Numbered from the stretch's first letter, positions 44,682 through 54,476 are shown. The stretch is DNA of 64,000 bases from Eubacteriaceae bacterium CHKCI004 (GCA_900016875.1 FCNR01000063.1:248001-312000), one strand, 5' to 3'. The notes: generated by a model not told the origin, from the sequence alone. Made by a program: numbers and translations.

Positions 44682-46409
44682 ATGAAAGAATTAATGCTGG
44701 GCAATAAGGCTTTTGCCAGAGGATTGTACGAAGCCGGATGCAGCGTTGTTTCCAGTTATCCGGGTACGCCGAGTACCGAGGTGACAGAGGAAGCGGCCAA
44801 ATATGACGAGATATATTGTGAGTGGGCGCCGAATGAGAAGGTTGCCATGGAGGTTGCTTTTGGCGCGTCTTTAGCGGGAAAGAGAAGTTTCTGCGGTATG
44901 AAGCATGTGGGATTAAATGTGGCGGCAGATCCGTTATATACCTGTTCCTACACTGGTGTGAACGCGGGTATGGTCATCTGCGTGGCGGACGACGCCGGTA
45001 TGCATTCTTCTCAGAATGAACAGGATTCCCGCCATCACGCTATCGCGTCCAAGATTCCGATGCTGGAGCCGTCGGATTCAGGAGAGGCGTATGAGTTTGC
45101 CAAGAAAGCATTTGAGCTTTCCGAAGAGTTTGATACACCGGTCATCATCAAGATGTGTACCCGCGTGGCTCATTCCCAGAGCGTGGTGGAGCCGGGCGAG
45201 AGAGTGATGCCGGAGCCGAAACCATATGTGAAGAATATTGCCAAGTACGTTATGATGCCGGGTAACGCTATCCGTCGTCATCCGATTGTGGAGGAGCGTA
45301 CCAGAAAGCTCATCGCTTATGCGGAAGACTGTGAGTTTAACCGGGTAGAGATGGGAGATACGAAGATCGGCGTCATCACCTCTTCCACCAGCTATCAGTA
45401 TGCCAAGGAAGTGTTCGGGGATAATGCCTGCATTTTGAAGCTGGGTATGATCAATCCGCTTCCGGAGAAGCTGATTCTTGATTTTGCTTCCAAGGTAGAG
45501 AAGCTTGTGATCATTGAAGAGCTGGATCCGATCATTGAGAATCATTGTAAACAGCTGGGTCTTGCTGTCACAGGCAAGGATGTGCTTCCGATGGAAGGAG
45601 AGTTTTCACAGAATCTCATTGCGGAGAAGCTGGGTGTTCCGGTTCCTGCTCACAAAGAGCTGGGAGAGGTTCTGCCGGGAAGACCTCCGGTAATGTGTGC
45701 CGGATGTCCGCACAGAGGTCTGTTCTATACTTTATCCAAGAATAAATGTACGGTTCTTGGCGATATCGGATGCTACACTCTGGGTGCCGTTGCGCCATTG
45801 TCCGCCATGGAGATGACCCTGTGTATGGGTGCTTCCATCAGCGCCATTCATGGTTTTAATAAGGCGCTCGGCGAGGAAAGCGAAGGAAAGACGGTTGCGG
45901 TTATCGGTGATTCCACTTTCATGCATTCCGGTATGACTGGTCTTGCCAATATCGCGTATAACCAGAGTAATTCCACGGTTATCATCCTTGATAACTCCAT
46001 CACCGGTATGACCGGCCATCAGCAGAATCCGACCACCGGATACAATATCAAAGGCGATCCTGCCGGCAAGATCGATCTGGAGAGTCTGTGCCGTTCCATG
46101 GGATTCAATCGGGTTGTGGTTGTGGATCCATATGATCTGGCGGCCTGCGATAAAGTTGTGAAAGAAGAACTGGCTGCGGACGAGCCGTCTGTTATCATCA
46201 GCCGCCGTCCTTGCGCGCTCTTAAAATATGTAAAACATAATCCTCCTCTGAAAGTGGAAGAGAAGAATTGTGTCGGCTGTAAATCCTGTATGCGTCTGGG
46301 CTGTCCGGCCATCAGCATCAAGAACAAGAAGGCAGTCATCGACGAGACCTTATGTGTGGGCTGCGGCGTCTGTCAGCAGTTATGTAAATTCGATGCATTA
46401 CAGTCATAG
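44682..46409 (+). CDS. iorA: Indolepyruvate:ferredoxin oxidoreductase, alpha subunit
   Basis: A 575-residue thiamine diphosphate enzyme subunit. It has an N-terminal pyrimidine-binding half (GLYEAGCSVVSSYPGTPSTE), a C-terminal TPP-binding half (GDIGCYTLG, GDSTFMHSGMTGLANIAYN) and two [4Fe-4S] motifs at the end (CVGCKSCMRLGCP and CVGCGVCQQLCKF). With IorB it oxidatively decarboxylates aryl pyruvates from aromatic amino acids to aryl-acetyl-CoA, reducing ferredoxin. The beta gene follows after 11 bases and a phenylacetate-CoA ligase-like gene after that. Confidence 0.95.
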   Translation: MKELMLGNKAFARGLYEAGCSVVSSYPGTPSTEVTEEAAKYDEIYCEWAPNEKVAMEVAFGASLAGKRSFCGMKHVGLNVAADPLYTCSYTGVNAGMVICVADDAGMHSSQNEQDSRHHAIASKIPMLEPSDSGEAYEFAKKAFELSEEFDTPVIIKMCTRVAHSQSVVEPGERVMPEPKPYVKNIAKYVMMPGNAIRRHPIVEERTRKLIAYAEDCEFNRVEMGDTKIGVITSSTSYQYAKEVFGDNACILKLGMINPLPEKLILDFASKVEKLVIIEELDPIIENHCKQLGLAVTGKDVLPMEGEFSQNLIAEKLGVPVPAHKELGEVLPGRPPVMCAGCPHRGLFYTLSKNKCTVLGDIGCYTLGAVAPLSAMEMTLCMGASISAIHGFNKALGEESEGKTVAVIGDSTFMHSGMTGLANIAYNQSNSTVIILDNSITGMTGHQQNPTTGYNIKGDPAGKIDLESLCRSMGFNRVVVVDPYDLAACDKVVKEELAADEPSVIISRRPCALLKYVKHNPPLKVEEKNCVGCKSCMRLGCPAISIKNKKAVIDETLCVGCGVCQQLCKFDALQS

Positions 46410-46420
46410 GAGGGTGTAAA

Positions 46421-46990
46421 ATGACAAAAAATATTATGATTGTCGGCGTAGGCGGACAGGGTTCCCTGCTGGCCAGCAAGCTGCTTGGACATTTATTATT
46501 AACAGAAGGATATGACGTGAAGGTTTCCGAGGTTCACGGTATGAGCCAGAGGGGCGGAAGCGTTGTTACATATGTAAGATTCGGAGATAAGGTGTATTCT
46601 CCGATCATTGACAAGGGCGAGGCGGATTTCATCGTTTCTTTTGAGAAGCTGGAAGCTGCCCGCTATGTGGAGTATCTGAGAGAAGACGGCAGGATCGTCA
46701 CCAATACCCAGGAGGTTGACCCAATGCCTGTTATCACCGGAGCGGCAGAGTATCCGGCGGATCTGGTGGAAAAGATGGAAGCCCTTGGCATTAAGGTGGA
46801 CGCCATGGACTGCCTGAGTCTGGCTAATGAAGCAGGCTCCTCCAAAGCAGTCAATATCGTACTGATGGGACGTCTTTCCAGATACTTTGATATGCCTGTG
46901 GAAAAATGGCAGCAGGCAATTCGGGAATGTGTTCCGGAAAAGTTTGTTGAGCTTAATTTAAAAGCGTTTGACCTGGGTCGGGGCAAGTAA
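46421..46990 (+). CDS. iorB: Indolepyruvate:ferredoxin oxidoreductase, beta subunit
   Basis: A 189-residue gamma-domain-type subunit: IMIVGVGGQGSLLASKLLG, then SEVHGMSQRGGSVVTYVRFG, the markers of the 2-oxoacid oxidoreductase gamma fold. It begins 11 bases after iorA with AGGAGGG, so it is co-translated with it. It completes the enzyme that feeds ferredoxin electrons from aromatic amino acid catabolism. Confidence 0.94.
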   Translation: MTKNIMIVGVGGQGSLLASKLLGHLLLTEGYDVKVSEVHGMSQRGGSVVTYVRFGDKVYSPIIDKGEADFIVSFEKLEAARYVEYLREDGRIVTNTQEVDPMPVITGAAEYPADLVEKMEALGIKVDAMDCLSLANEAGSSKAVNIVLMGRLSRYFDMPVEKWQQAIRECVPEKFVELNLKAFDLGRGK

Positions 46991-47057
46991 TAAAACGTGT
47001 GGTACGGGAAACAGTCCCGTATATAAAATAAATTAACAGATTAGGAGAAGTTGAAAA

Positions 47058-48362
47058 ATGAAAAGATATTATCAGCCGGAAATTGAAACGATGCCTGTAG
47101 AACAGATTCAGGCGCTTCAGAGTGAAAGACTGGTAGAACAGGTAAAGTTTGTCTATGAAAATGTGGAATTTTACCGTAATCGTATGGATGAGGCCGGTGT
47201 GAAACCGGAGGATATCCATGGAATCGAAGATCTGCATAAACTTCCGTTCATCACAAAGGATGACCTTCGCGATCAGTATCCGTATGGCCTTCTCGGTGTG
47301 CCGCTTAAAGATTGTGTGCGTATTCAGTCCACCAGCGGAACTACAGGGCGCCGTGTGGTTGCCTTCTATACCCAGGAAGATCTGGATGTCTGGGAAGAAT
47401 GCTGCGCCAGAGCTATCGTGGCTGCAGGTGGTACAAATGAAGATGTGTGCCATGTCTGCTATGGCTACGGTCTGTTTACCGGTGGCCCTGGTCTGAACGG
47501 CGGTTCCCATAAAGTGGGTTGCCTGACTCTGCCGATGTCCTCCGGTAATACGGAGAGACAGCTGCAGTTTATGACTGACCTTGGTTCCACCATCATCTGC
47601 TGTACTCCATCCTACGCGGCGAATCTCGGAGAGACTATCAAAGAGAGAGGATTAAAAGATCAGCTTAAGTTAAAAGCCGGTATTTTCGGTGCTGAGCCAT
47701 GGACAGAGGAAATGCGTCACAATATCGAGGATCTTTTAGGAATTAAGGCCTATGATATTTACGGTCTTACAGAGATTTCCGGCCCGGGTGTATCTTTTGA
47801 GTGTGAGGAACAGGCAGGCATGCACATCCAGGAAGACCACTTCATTCCTGAGATCATCAATCCGGATACAGGAGAGGTTCTTCCGGAAGGAGAGATCGGT
47901 GAGCTGGTATTTACCTGTATTACAAAAAAAGCATTTCCGCTGATCCGTTACCGCACCCGTGACCTCTGCTATCTGACCAGAAAGCCTTGCTCCTGCGGAC
48001 GTACCCACATCCGCATGCATAAGCCGATGGGAAGAAGCGATGACATGATGGTTATCAAGGGCGTCAATGTATGGCCGTCTCAGATTGAGTCCGTACTTCT
48101 CAATCAGGGCTATCAGGCAAACTATCAGATCGTTGTTGACCGTGTAGGAAACAATGATACCTGCGAGGTGCAGGTGGAGCTGACGCCGGAGATGGCTGAG
48201 GATACTTCCGTAACTGTGGCGCAGAGAGAAAGCAAGGTCGTTAAAGGACTGAAGTCTATGCTTGGCATTAAGGTGGATGTTAAAGTGGTAGAGCCAAAAA
48301 CCATTACAAGAAGTGAAGGCAAGGCGGTTCGTGTTATCGACAAACGTGATCTGTACAAATAG
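47058..48362 (+). CDS. Phenylacetate-CoA ligase (PaaK-like)
   Basis: A 434-residue AMP-forming ligase with the PaaK N-terminus (VKFVYENVEFYRNRMDEAG), the ATP-binding motif STSGTTGRRV, YGLTEISGPG and the C-terminal domain MGRSDDMMVIKGVNVWPSQIE. It activates phenylacetate or related aryl acids to CoA thioesters, or works in reverse to make ATP from aryl-acetyl-CoA. Directly after iorAB, the reverse direction (energy conservation) is plausible and is seen in such clusters; this is inference. The ribosome binding site is AGGAGA. Confidence 0.92.
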   Translation: MKRYYQPEIETMPVEQIQALQSERLVEQVKFVYENVEFYRNRMDEAGVKPEDIHGIEDLHKLPFITKDDLRDQYPYGLLGVPLKDCVRIQSTSGTTGRRVVAFYTQEDLDVWEECCARAIVAAGGTNEDVCHVCYGYGLFTGGPGLNGGSHKVGCLTLPMSSGNTERQLQFMTDLGSTIICCTPSYAANLGETIKERGLKDQLKLKAGIFGAEPWTEEMRHNIEDLLGIKAYDIYGLTEISGPGVSFECEEQAGMHIQEDHFIPEIINPDTGEVLPEGEIGELVFTCITKKAFPLIRYRTRDLCYLTRKPCSCGRTHIRMHKPMGRSDDMMVIKGVNVWPSQIESVLLNQGYQANYQIVVDRVGNNDTCEVQVELTPEMAEDTSVTVAQRESKVVKGLKSMLGIKVDVKVVEPKTITRSEGKAVRVIDKRDLYK

Positions 48363-48461
48363 TACTTGCTGAACTGTATTTTTGATTTCGTCACAGAGTC
48401 AGATTTTAAAAAATGTAAAAATGTCAATGGAAGATTTATTTGACAAAAAAAGATAACAATG

Positions 48462-48504
48462 CTGCGTCCGGATATCTGAAAGATTCCGGGCGTAGATTTG
48501 TTTT
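48462..48504 (+). terminator. Terminator of the ior-paaK operon
   Basis: CTGCGTCCGGA pairs with TCCGGGCGTAG with two G-U pairs, followed by ATTTGTTTT. Confidence 0.7.
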
Positions 48505-48552
48505 ATGGAATTATTTAATAAAAATGAAAAACACAAGTGTTTTGTCCTGTGT

Positions 48553-48558
48553 TATAAT
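48553..48558 (+). promoter_or_regulatory. -10 element of ddh
   Basis: TATAAT (48553-48558) preceded by TGT lies about 50 bases before the ddh start. The -35 match is weak. Confidence 0.5.
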
Positions 48559-48609
48559 AGACAGCGGTAAAAAAAGAAAAGTACGTTGTATGAAAGAAAG
48601 GAACGAATT

Positions 48610-49596
48610 ATGAGTATACGAATCGGAATTATGGGATATGGTAATCTGGGAAGAGGAATCGAGTGCGCGGTCAGACAGAATCCGGATATGGAACTGGCGG
48701 CAGTCTTCACAAGAAGAGATCCGAAGACCGTTTCTGTTCTGACAGAAGACGTGGCAGTATGCAGTGTGTCTGAAGCAGAGCAGTGGAAGGATAAAATTGA
48801 TGTCATGATTCTCTGCGGCGGAAGCGCAACAGATCTGCCGGAGCAGACACCGAAATATGCGTCCATGTTCAATGTGGTGGACAGCTTTGATACTCACGCA
48901 CGGATTCCGGAGCATTTTGCCAATGTGGATGCGGCTGCGAAGGAAAGCGGCAAGGTAGGTATCATTTCCGTGGGCTGGGATCCTGGAATGTTCTCCTTAA
49001 ATCGTCTCTATGCCAACGCTATCCTGCCGGAAGGCAATGACTATACTTTCTGGGGAAAAGGTGTCAGCCAGGGACATTCTGACGCTATCCGGAGAGTGGA
49101 AGGCGTCAAAGATGCGAAACAGTACACCATTCCTGTGGAGGCTGCTCTTGACGCAGTGAGAAACGGAGAGAATCCGGAGCTCACCACCCGTCAGAAACAT
49201 ACCCGAGAGTGCTTTGTTGTCCTGGAGGAAGGAGCAGACGCCGCAAAGGTAGAGGAAGAGATCAAGACCATGCCGAACTATTTCTCTGATTACGATACCA
49301 CAGTACATTTCATCAGCCAGGAAGAACTGGACAAGAACCACAGCGGTATCCCTCACGGCGGCTTTGTGCTGCGCAGCGGTAAGACCGGCTGGGACGGCGA
49401 GCACAGCCATCTCATCGAGTACAGCCTGAAACTGGATTCCAATCCGGAATTTACATCCAGCGTGCTGGTTGCCTATGCAAGAGCGGCTTACCGCCTGCAC
49501 AAAGAAGGGCAGAGCGGATGCAAGACCGTATTTGATATCGCACCGGCATACTTAAGCAACAAGAGCGGCGGGGAACTGCGGGCTTCTATGCTGTAG
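48610..49596 (+). CDS. ddh: meso-Diaminopimelate dehydrogenase
   Basis: A 328-residue NADPH-dependent enzyme: Rossmann motif GIMGYGNLGRGIE, VVDSFDTHARIPEH, ISVGWDPGMFSLNR and WGKGVSQGHSDA, all typical of Ddh. It makes meso-diaminopimelate in one step from tetrahydrodipicolinate for lysine and peptidoglycan. The in-frame ATG at 48586 is dismissed because AAAGGAACG precedes the ATG at 48610 and the family starts there. Confidence 0.95.
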   Translation: MSIRIGIMGYGNLGRGIECAVRQNPDMELAAVFTRRDPKTVSVLTEDVAVCSVSEAEQWKDKIDVMILCGGSATDLPEQTPKYASMFNVVDSFDTHARIPEHFANVDAAAKESGKVGIISVGWDPGMFSLNRLYANAILPEGNDYTFWGKGVSQGHSDAIRRVEGVKDAKQYTIPVEAALDAVRNGENPELTTRQKHTRECFVVLEEGADAAKVEEEIKTMPNYFSDYDTTVHFISQEELDKNHSGIPHGGFVLRSGKTGWDGEHSHLIEYSLKLDSNPEFTSSVLVAYARAAYRLHKEGQSGCKTVFDIAPAYLSNKSGGELRASML

Positions 49597-49682
49597 GGAG
49601 CAAATATTTGTTGCAATAAATGTATCAACATATCGGAAGGTGTCGGCAGATTACTGCCGGCACAAATAAAAAGGGAAAACAT

Positions 49683-50312
49683 ATGAAAAATGTATATATT
49701 ATGGATCATCCGTTGATCCAGCATAAAATATCCCGTCTGCGGGACAAACATACCGGAACCAGTGAATTTCGCAAAATCGTGGAAGAGATTGCCATTCTGA
49801 TGGGATATGAAGCTCTCCGTGATCTTCCCCTGGAGGAAGTCGAGGTCGAGACTCCTATTGAGAGCTGCATGACTCCGGTAATCTCCGGAAGGAAGCTGGC
49901 GGTAGTGCCGGTGCTGCGCGCGGGCCTTGGAATGGTCAACGGAATCACCACTCTGGTGCCGACAGCCAAGATCGGCCACATCGGCCTTTACCGTGATCCG
50001 GAGACCCACAAACCGCATGAATATTACTGCAAGCTGCCGGAATCCATCTCGGAGCGTCTGGTGGTCATGGTCGACCCGATGCTTGCCACCGGTGGTTCCG
50101 CCGTGGCAGCCGTAGATTTTATCAAGCAGAGAGGCGGAAAGAACATCAAATGTCTCTTTATCATCGCGGCGCCGGAAGGCCTGAAGGCATTGCAGGAAGC
50201 GCATCCGGACGTGGAGATCTACGTGGGACACCTGGACCGGGAATTAAATAAAGCTGCCTACATCTGCCCGGGACTGGGCGATGCCGGCGACAGGATATTC
50301 GGAACGGAATAA
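49683..50312 (+). CDS. upp: Uracil phosphoribosyltransferase
   Basis: A 209-residue pyrimidine salvage enzyme: [30 protein letters not shown]-like sequence [14 protein letters not shown], the PRPP loop [15 protein letters not shown] and the C-terminal [17 protein letters not shown]. It forms UMP from uracil and PRPP. The start at 49683 follows AAAGGG. It is on the plus strand, convergent with the amidohydrolase gene. Confidence 0.95.
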   Translation: MKNVYIMDHPLIQHKISRLRDKHTGTSEFRKIVEEIAILMGYEALRDLPLEEVEVETPIESCMTPVISGRKLAVVPVLRAGLGMVNGITTLVPTAKIGHIGLYRDPETHKPHEYYCKLPESISERLVVMVDPMLATGGSAVAAVDFIKQRGGKNIKCLFIIAAPEGLKALQEAHPDVEIYVGHLDRELNKAAYICPGLGDAGDRIFGTE

Positions 50313-50397
50313 AATATAATGATAGCATGTTGGTGAATTTCCTGCACATTTACAGGCAGGAATTCATATCATTGATTGATTATCACAAATTAAAAAC

Positions 50398-50483
50398 TGC
50401 TGCAAAACTCAGCGCCATACACAATACAGAGACGGGATAATTCAACCCTCGTGTATTATGTATCGGCAGCATGTTTTGCAGCA
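50398..50483. terminator. Long bidirectional stem between upp and the amidohydrolase gene
   Basis: TGCTGCAAAAC (50398-50408) pairs with GTTTTGCAGCA (50473-50483), and an inner CCATACACAATAC pairs, with mismatches, with GTATTATGTATCGG. An A run on one side and a T run on the other give terminator-like ends for both strands. A smaller hairpin (about 50336-50366) lies nearer upp. The size is unusual for a simple terminator. Confidence 0.55.
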
Positions 50484-50492
50484 ATTTTTGTT

Positions 50493-51353
50493 TTATGAAA
50501 ACATTTCCCTCCCAAGGAGTGACATCGCATTTCCTGCGAAGATCTGCTCTTTTTCTGCGTCGCTGAACTCCATGGCGTTGATGCGGCTGATGTAGTCGGC
50601 CTGATCCTGCCATGGCGAGTCGGTGGCGAAGAGGATGCGGTCCGTGCCGTGTTTGCGGCACAGGCGGACGAAGTCTTCGTCGTAAAGATTCATTTCTTCG
50701 TAAGGAGGTTCATCGGTGGCCGGGTTTTTGGTGATTGGCCCGATGGAAAAGGCGGTGTCCAGCCAGACCGGCGCGCCGGCCAGATCCCGTTCCACATCTT
50801 CCCAGAAATCCCAGTTTCCCATGTGAGCCAGCACAAATTTGTCCGGATGCAGCTCGTCGATTACCTTTAAGATATGCGCCACGCTGCAGTAGTTCCGGTC
50901 GTAGATGCCGATATCCATGCCGGCGTGGGTCAGGATGATGAGCCCTTCCTCTGCGGCGCAGTCGATGATGCGCAGCATACGGATGTCGTCCAGGTTAATG
51001 TTCTGGTAGGCCGGGTGCAGCTTGATGCCGGCGATATGATTTTCTTTTAAACGCCGGATCTCTGCTTTATAGTCGGTGTAATCCGGGTGCATCCCGCCAA
51101 AGGCAATGATGCCTCTGGCGAGAAGGGCTTCCCGGTCTTCAATCATGGAAGTATTGATTTTCTCCACCTGCTGTGCGCTGGTCATGACGGGCAGATTCAC
51201 GGAATAATCTACGCCGGCTCTCTCCATGGAGGCGGCCAGGCCGTCCATGGAACCGTCGGTATACGCTTTGATGTGGGCGGCTGTCCCCAGCTTTTTTACT
51301 ACCCTGGAAGAAATCTTTTCGGGAAATGTATGGGTATGAAAATCGATGATCAT
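50493..51353 (-). CDS. Amidohydrolase (metal-dependent hydrolase)
   Basis: A 286-residue amidohydrolase of the ACMSD/Amidohydro_2 group: MIIDFHTHTFPEK (the HxH metal motif), GIKLHPAYQ, ILTHAG, VLAHMGNWDF and FATDSPW, the last giving the metal-binding Asp. The substrate cannot be told. It begins 12 bases after the aminotransferase stop with AGGAG upstream, so both are one minus-strand operon. Confidence 0.8.
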   Translation of the reverse strand: MIIDFHTHTFPEKISSRVVKKLGTAAHIKAYTDGSMDGLAASMERAGVDYSVNLPVMTSAQQVEKINTSMIEDREALLARGIIAFGGMHPDYTDYKAEIRRLKENHIAGIKLHPAYQNINLDDIRMLRIIDCAAEEGLIILTHAGMDIGIYDRNYCSVAHILKVIDELHPDKFVLAHMGNWDFWEDVERDLAGAPVWLDTAFSIGPITKNPATDEPPYEEMNLYDEDFVRLCRKHGTDRILFATDSPWQDQADYISRINAMEFSDAEKEQIFAGNAMSLLGREMFS

Positions 51354-51364
51354 ACGAATATCTC

Positions 51365-52549
51365 CTAGCGGTAGGACTTCGCCAGTTTTTCAAAAGCGTC
51401 CAGAGAGCGTTTTACCATCTCTGTCTGTACGCAGTAGGAAACGCGGGCGTGTCCCGGGCAGCCGAAGCCGACGCCTGGAACGATCAGCAGATTGTATTCT
51501 TTGGCGCGCTCGCAGAATGCCACATCGTCTTCCTCCAGTGTCCGTGGGAACATATAGAAGGTTCCGCCCGGCTCAACCACATGGAATCCCAGGTCACGGA
51601 GTCCTGTCATGAGCAGATTCTTGTTGGTCTCGTAGACAGAGGTGTCCGCGGTCATATCCGCGCACATGGCACATACTCTCTGGAACAGGCCGGGAGCATT
51701 TACATAGCCCAGAGACCTTCCGGCTCCGGCGATGGCCGCATAGACGAGCTCGTGGTCGTCCATCTCATCCGGAACGACGATATAGCCCATACGTTCGCCA
51801 GGAAGGGAGAGGGATTTGGACCAGGAATAGCAAACCAGTGTGTTTTTGTAATATTTCGGTACATAAGGAACAACAGTGCCCCCGAACACGATCTCGCGGT
51901 AAGGCTCATCGGTAATCAGATAAATCGGATGACCGTATTCTTCGGATTTGGCGGTGAGCATGGAGGCAAGATTCTTGATCGTCTCCTCAGAATAAACGGC
52001 ACCGCTCGGATTGTTCGGGGAGTTGATGATAACAGCCTTGGTATTCGGGTTCAGCGCTTTCTCAAATGCGTTAAAATCAATCTGGAAGGCTTCCACATCG
52101 GCAGGAATCAGAGTCATGGAAGCGCCGGCGCCCTCGATAAATACTTTGTATTCCGGGAAATACGGAGCGAAAACGATAACTTCGTCCTGCGGATTGCATA
52201 AGCCGTTTAAGCAGCAGCAAAGCGCAGCGGCGGCTCCCACAGTCACATAGAGATTATCTGCGCCGAAAGCAGTGCCGAAACGTCTGTTGATGGAGTCTGC
52301 GATCATCCGACGTACGCCGGCGTCACCCTGGGCGCTGGTATATCCGTGAAGAAGAACCGGATCCATTTCCTGAATAAGCTTGATGGCTGTCTCGTTGACG
52401 GCGTCCGGAGCAGGAACGCTCGGATTACCGATGGAGAAGTCAAATACATTTTCTGCGCCAATCTCTGCGGCGCGCATTTTACCAAACTCAAAAAGCTCGC
52501 GGATCACAGAACGCTGTGTACCCAGCTCGACCATTCTTTCGTTTAACAT
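51365..52549 (-). CDS. PLP-dependent aminotransferase, class I/II
   Basis: A 394-residue aminotransferase with DFSIGNPSVPAPDAV, the cofactor-binding INSPNNPSGAVYS, ITDEPYREI and the lysine region VCYSWSKSLSLPGERMGY. The family makes or uses 2-oxo acids with PLP; the amino acid is unknown. The ATG has AGAGGT upstream. It is divergent from an acyl-CoA ligase and coupled to an amidohydrolase. A transamination, hydrolysis, CoA-activation series is possible but not shown. Confidence 0.88.
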   Translation of the reverse strand: MLNERMVELGTQRSVIRELFEFGKMRAAEIGAENVFDFSIGNPSVPAPDAVNETAIKLIQEMDPVLLHGYTSAQGDAGVRRMIADSINRRFGTAFGADNLYVTVGAAAALCCCLNGLCNPQDEVIVFAPYFPEYKVFIEGAGASMTLIPADVEAFQIDFNAFEKALNPNTKAVIINSPNNPSGAVYSEETIKNLASMLTAKSEEYGHPIYLITDEPYREIVFGGTVVPYVPKYYKNTLVCYSWSKSLSLPGERMGYIVVPDEMDDHELVYAAIAGAGRSLGYVNAPGLFQRVCAMCADMTADTSVYETNKNLLMTGLRDLGFHVVEPGGTFYMFPRTLEEDDVAFCERAKEYNLLIVPGVGFGCPGHARVSYCVQTEMVKRSLDAFEKLAKSYR

Positions 52550-52611
52550 AAGTCAGTACCTCTTTTCTATAGAATATAAAATGAGCCGGAGTCCGGTAGA
52601 TTGACTCCGTC

Positions 52612-52625
52612 ATACCATATGGTAT
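52612..52625. promoter_or_regulatory. Perfect 14-bp palindrome between divergent genes
   Basis: ATACCATATGGTAT lies in the 253-base divergent region between the aminotransferase operon and the acyl-CoA ligase gene. The length and symmetry suit a dimeric regulator that could act on both. No regulator gene is adjacent. Confidence 0.5.
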
Positions 52626-52802
52626 ACTAAATATCTATGGACGACTCTGCTTCTAATGATAGAGGAAAAAGCAGAATCTGTCAACGCGGGCGCTGTTTGG
52701 TTGACTTTTTATGCCCGATATGTTATTTTAACATAGATGAAGTACTTTAACAAATAAAATTGAAAAAGTATTAAAATTTAAAGTGATAAAGAGGGAAAGA
52801 AT

Positions 52803-54437
52803 ATGCCTGTTACAGATTTACTGGAACGGAATCACAAGCTTTACGGCGATGAGGTGGCGCTGGTAGAGCTGAATCCGACCATGAAGGACACGAGAAAGAC
52901 CACCTGGAAGGAGTACGATCTGGTACAGCAGACTTCACCGATGCCGTATCGGAGAGAAATCACATGGAGTATTTTTGATGAGAAGGCCAACCGGGTGGCA
53001 AATATGCTGTTAAGCCGCGGAATCCAAAAGGGTGACCGGGTGGCGATCCTCATGTTCAACTGCCTGGAGTGGCTGCCGATTTATTTTGGTATTTTAAAGA
53101 CCGGAGCTATTGCCGTGCCGTTTAACTTCCGTTTTTCCGCAGAGGAGATTCAGTACTGCGCGGATCTGGCGGAAGTGCATATTTTGTTTTTCGGACCGGA
53201 ATTTATCGGACGAATCGAGTCCATTGAGGAAGAATTGAGTAAGGGACGTCTGCTCATCTATGTGGGAGACGGCTGTCCGACGTTTGCTGAGAGCTATATG
53301 GAGCTGGTGGCGGACTGTTCCAGTCAGGCGCCGCTCATCCGTCTGGAAGAGGACGATGACGCCGCTATCTATTTTTCATCGGGAACGACCGGTTTCCCAA
53401 AGGCAATCTTACATAACCATGAGAGTCTGATGCAGGCGGCGCAGATGGAGCAGAAGCATCATCAGACCAGCCGGGACGATGTGTTCTTATGTATCCCGCC
53501 TCTGTACCATACCGGAGCGAAGTTCCACTGGATGGGAAGTCTGTATGCCGGAAGCCGTGCGGTCCTCCTGAAGGGCACCACGCCGGAGATCATTCTGGAT
53601 GCTGTGTCAAAGGAGCATTGTACCATTGTCTGGCTTCTGGTGCCGTGGGCGCAGGATATTCTGGACAGCCTGGACAGGGGAGAACTGAAGCTCTCTGACT
53701 ATGAACTTGACCAGTGGCGTCTCATGCACATCGGCGCGCAGCCGGTTCCTCCGTCTCTGATCAAGCACTGGAAGGAATACTTCCCGCATCATCTTTACGA
53801 TACCAATTATGGACTGTCCGAGTCCACCGGACCGGGATGTGTGCATCTTGGTATGGAGAACATTCACAAGGTGGGAGCCATCGGCGTGCCGGGCTACCGC
53901 TGGGAGTGTAAGATTGTGGATGAAGAAGGCAATACGGTAAAACAGGGTGATGTGGGCGAGCTCTGCGTGAAGGGTCCGGGTCTCATGACCTGCTATTACA
54001 ACGACCCGGAGGCGACGGCGCAGACGCTGCGGGACGGCTGGCTGTTCACTGGAGATATGGCCATGCAGGATGAGGACGGTTTCTATTTTCTGGTAGACCG
54101 CAAGAAGGACGTCATCGTCAGCGGCGGAGAAAACATTTATCCGGTACAGATCGAGAACTTCTTAAGCGCCTATGACAAAGTGAAGGATGTGGCGGTCATT
54201 GGACTTCCGGATAAACGTCTCGGAGAGATTACCGGAGCTATCATCTCTGTGAAAGACGGCATGGAATGTACCGAGGAGGAGATCGATGCTTTCTGCCGGG
54301 AGCTGCCGCGGTATAAACGCCCGAAAAAGATTATTTTCGCTGATGTCCCGAGAAACGCCACCGGCAAGATCGAGAAGCCGGCTCTCCGCAAGAAATATGG
54401 CGCAGAACATCTGGTTGCACAGCAGAACAGAGGATAG
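52803..54437 (+). CDS. Acyl-CoA ligase (class I adenylate-forming enzyme)
   Basis: A 544-residue enzyme of the ANL superfamily: the ATP motif IYFSSGTTGFPKAILHNH, YGLSESTG, GWLFTGDMAMQDEDGFYFLVDRKKD and the C-terminal lysine motif NATGKIEKPAL. It activates a carboxylic acid as an acyl-AMP and transfers it to CoA. The substrate is unknown; it is a full-length acyl-CoA synthetase and not a PaaK type. The ribosome binding site is GAGGGAAAG. A strong terminator follows. It is divergent from the aminotransferase operon. Confidence 0.9.
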   Translation: MPVTDLLERNHKLYGDEVALVELNPTMKDTRKTTWKEYDLVQQTSPMPYRREITWSIFDEKANRVANMLLSRGIQKGDRVAILMFNCLEWLPIYFGILKTGAIAVPFNFRFSAEEIQYCADLAEVHILFFGPEFIGRIESIEEELSKGRLLIYVGDGCPTFAESYMELVADCSSQAPLIRLEEDDDAAIYFSSGTTGFPKAILHNHESLMQAAQMEQKHHQTSRDDVFLCIPPLYHTGAKFHWMGSLYAGSRAVLLKGTTPEIILDAVSKEHCTIVWLLVPWAQDILDSLDRGELKLSDYELDQWRLMHIGAQPVPPSLIKHWKEYFPHHLYDTNYGLSESTGPGCVHLGMENIHKVGAIGVPGYRWECKIVDEEGNTVKQGDVGELCVKGPGLMTCYYNDPEATAQTLRDGWLFTGDMAMQDEDGFYFLVDRKKDVIVSGGENIYPVQIENFLSAYDKVKDVAVIGLPDKRLGEITGAIISVKDGMECTEEEIDAFCRELPRYKRPKKIIFADVPRNATGKIEKPALRKKYGAEHLVAQQNRG

Positions 54438-54476
54438 AGAAAATGTGGCTTTGGCCATTGCATTTAAAAAAAGCAA

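Noticed and set aside
51449-52201. A 250-codon plus-strand frame opposite the aminotransferase gene
   Set aside because: It is the antisense shadow of a gene whose catalytic motifs are clear.
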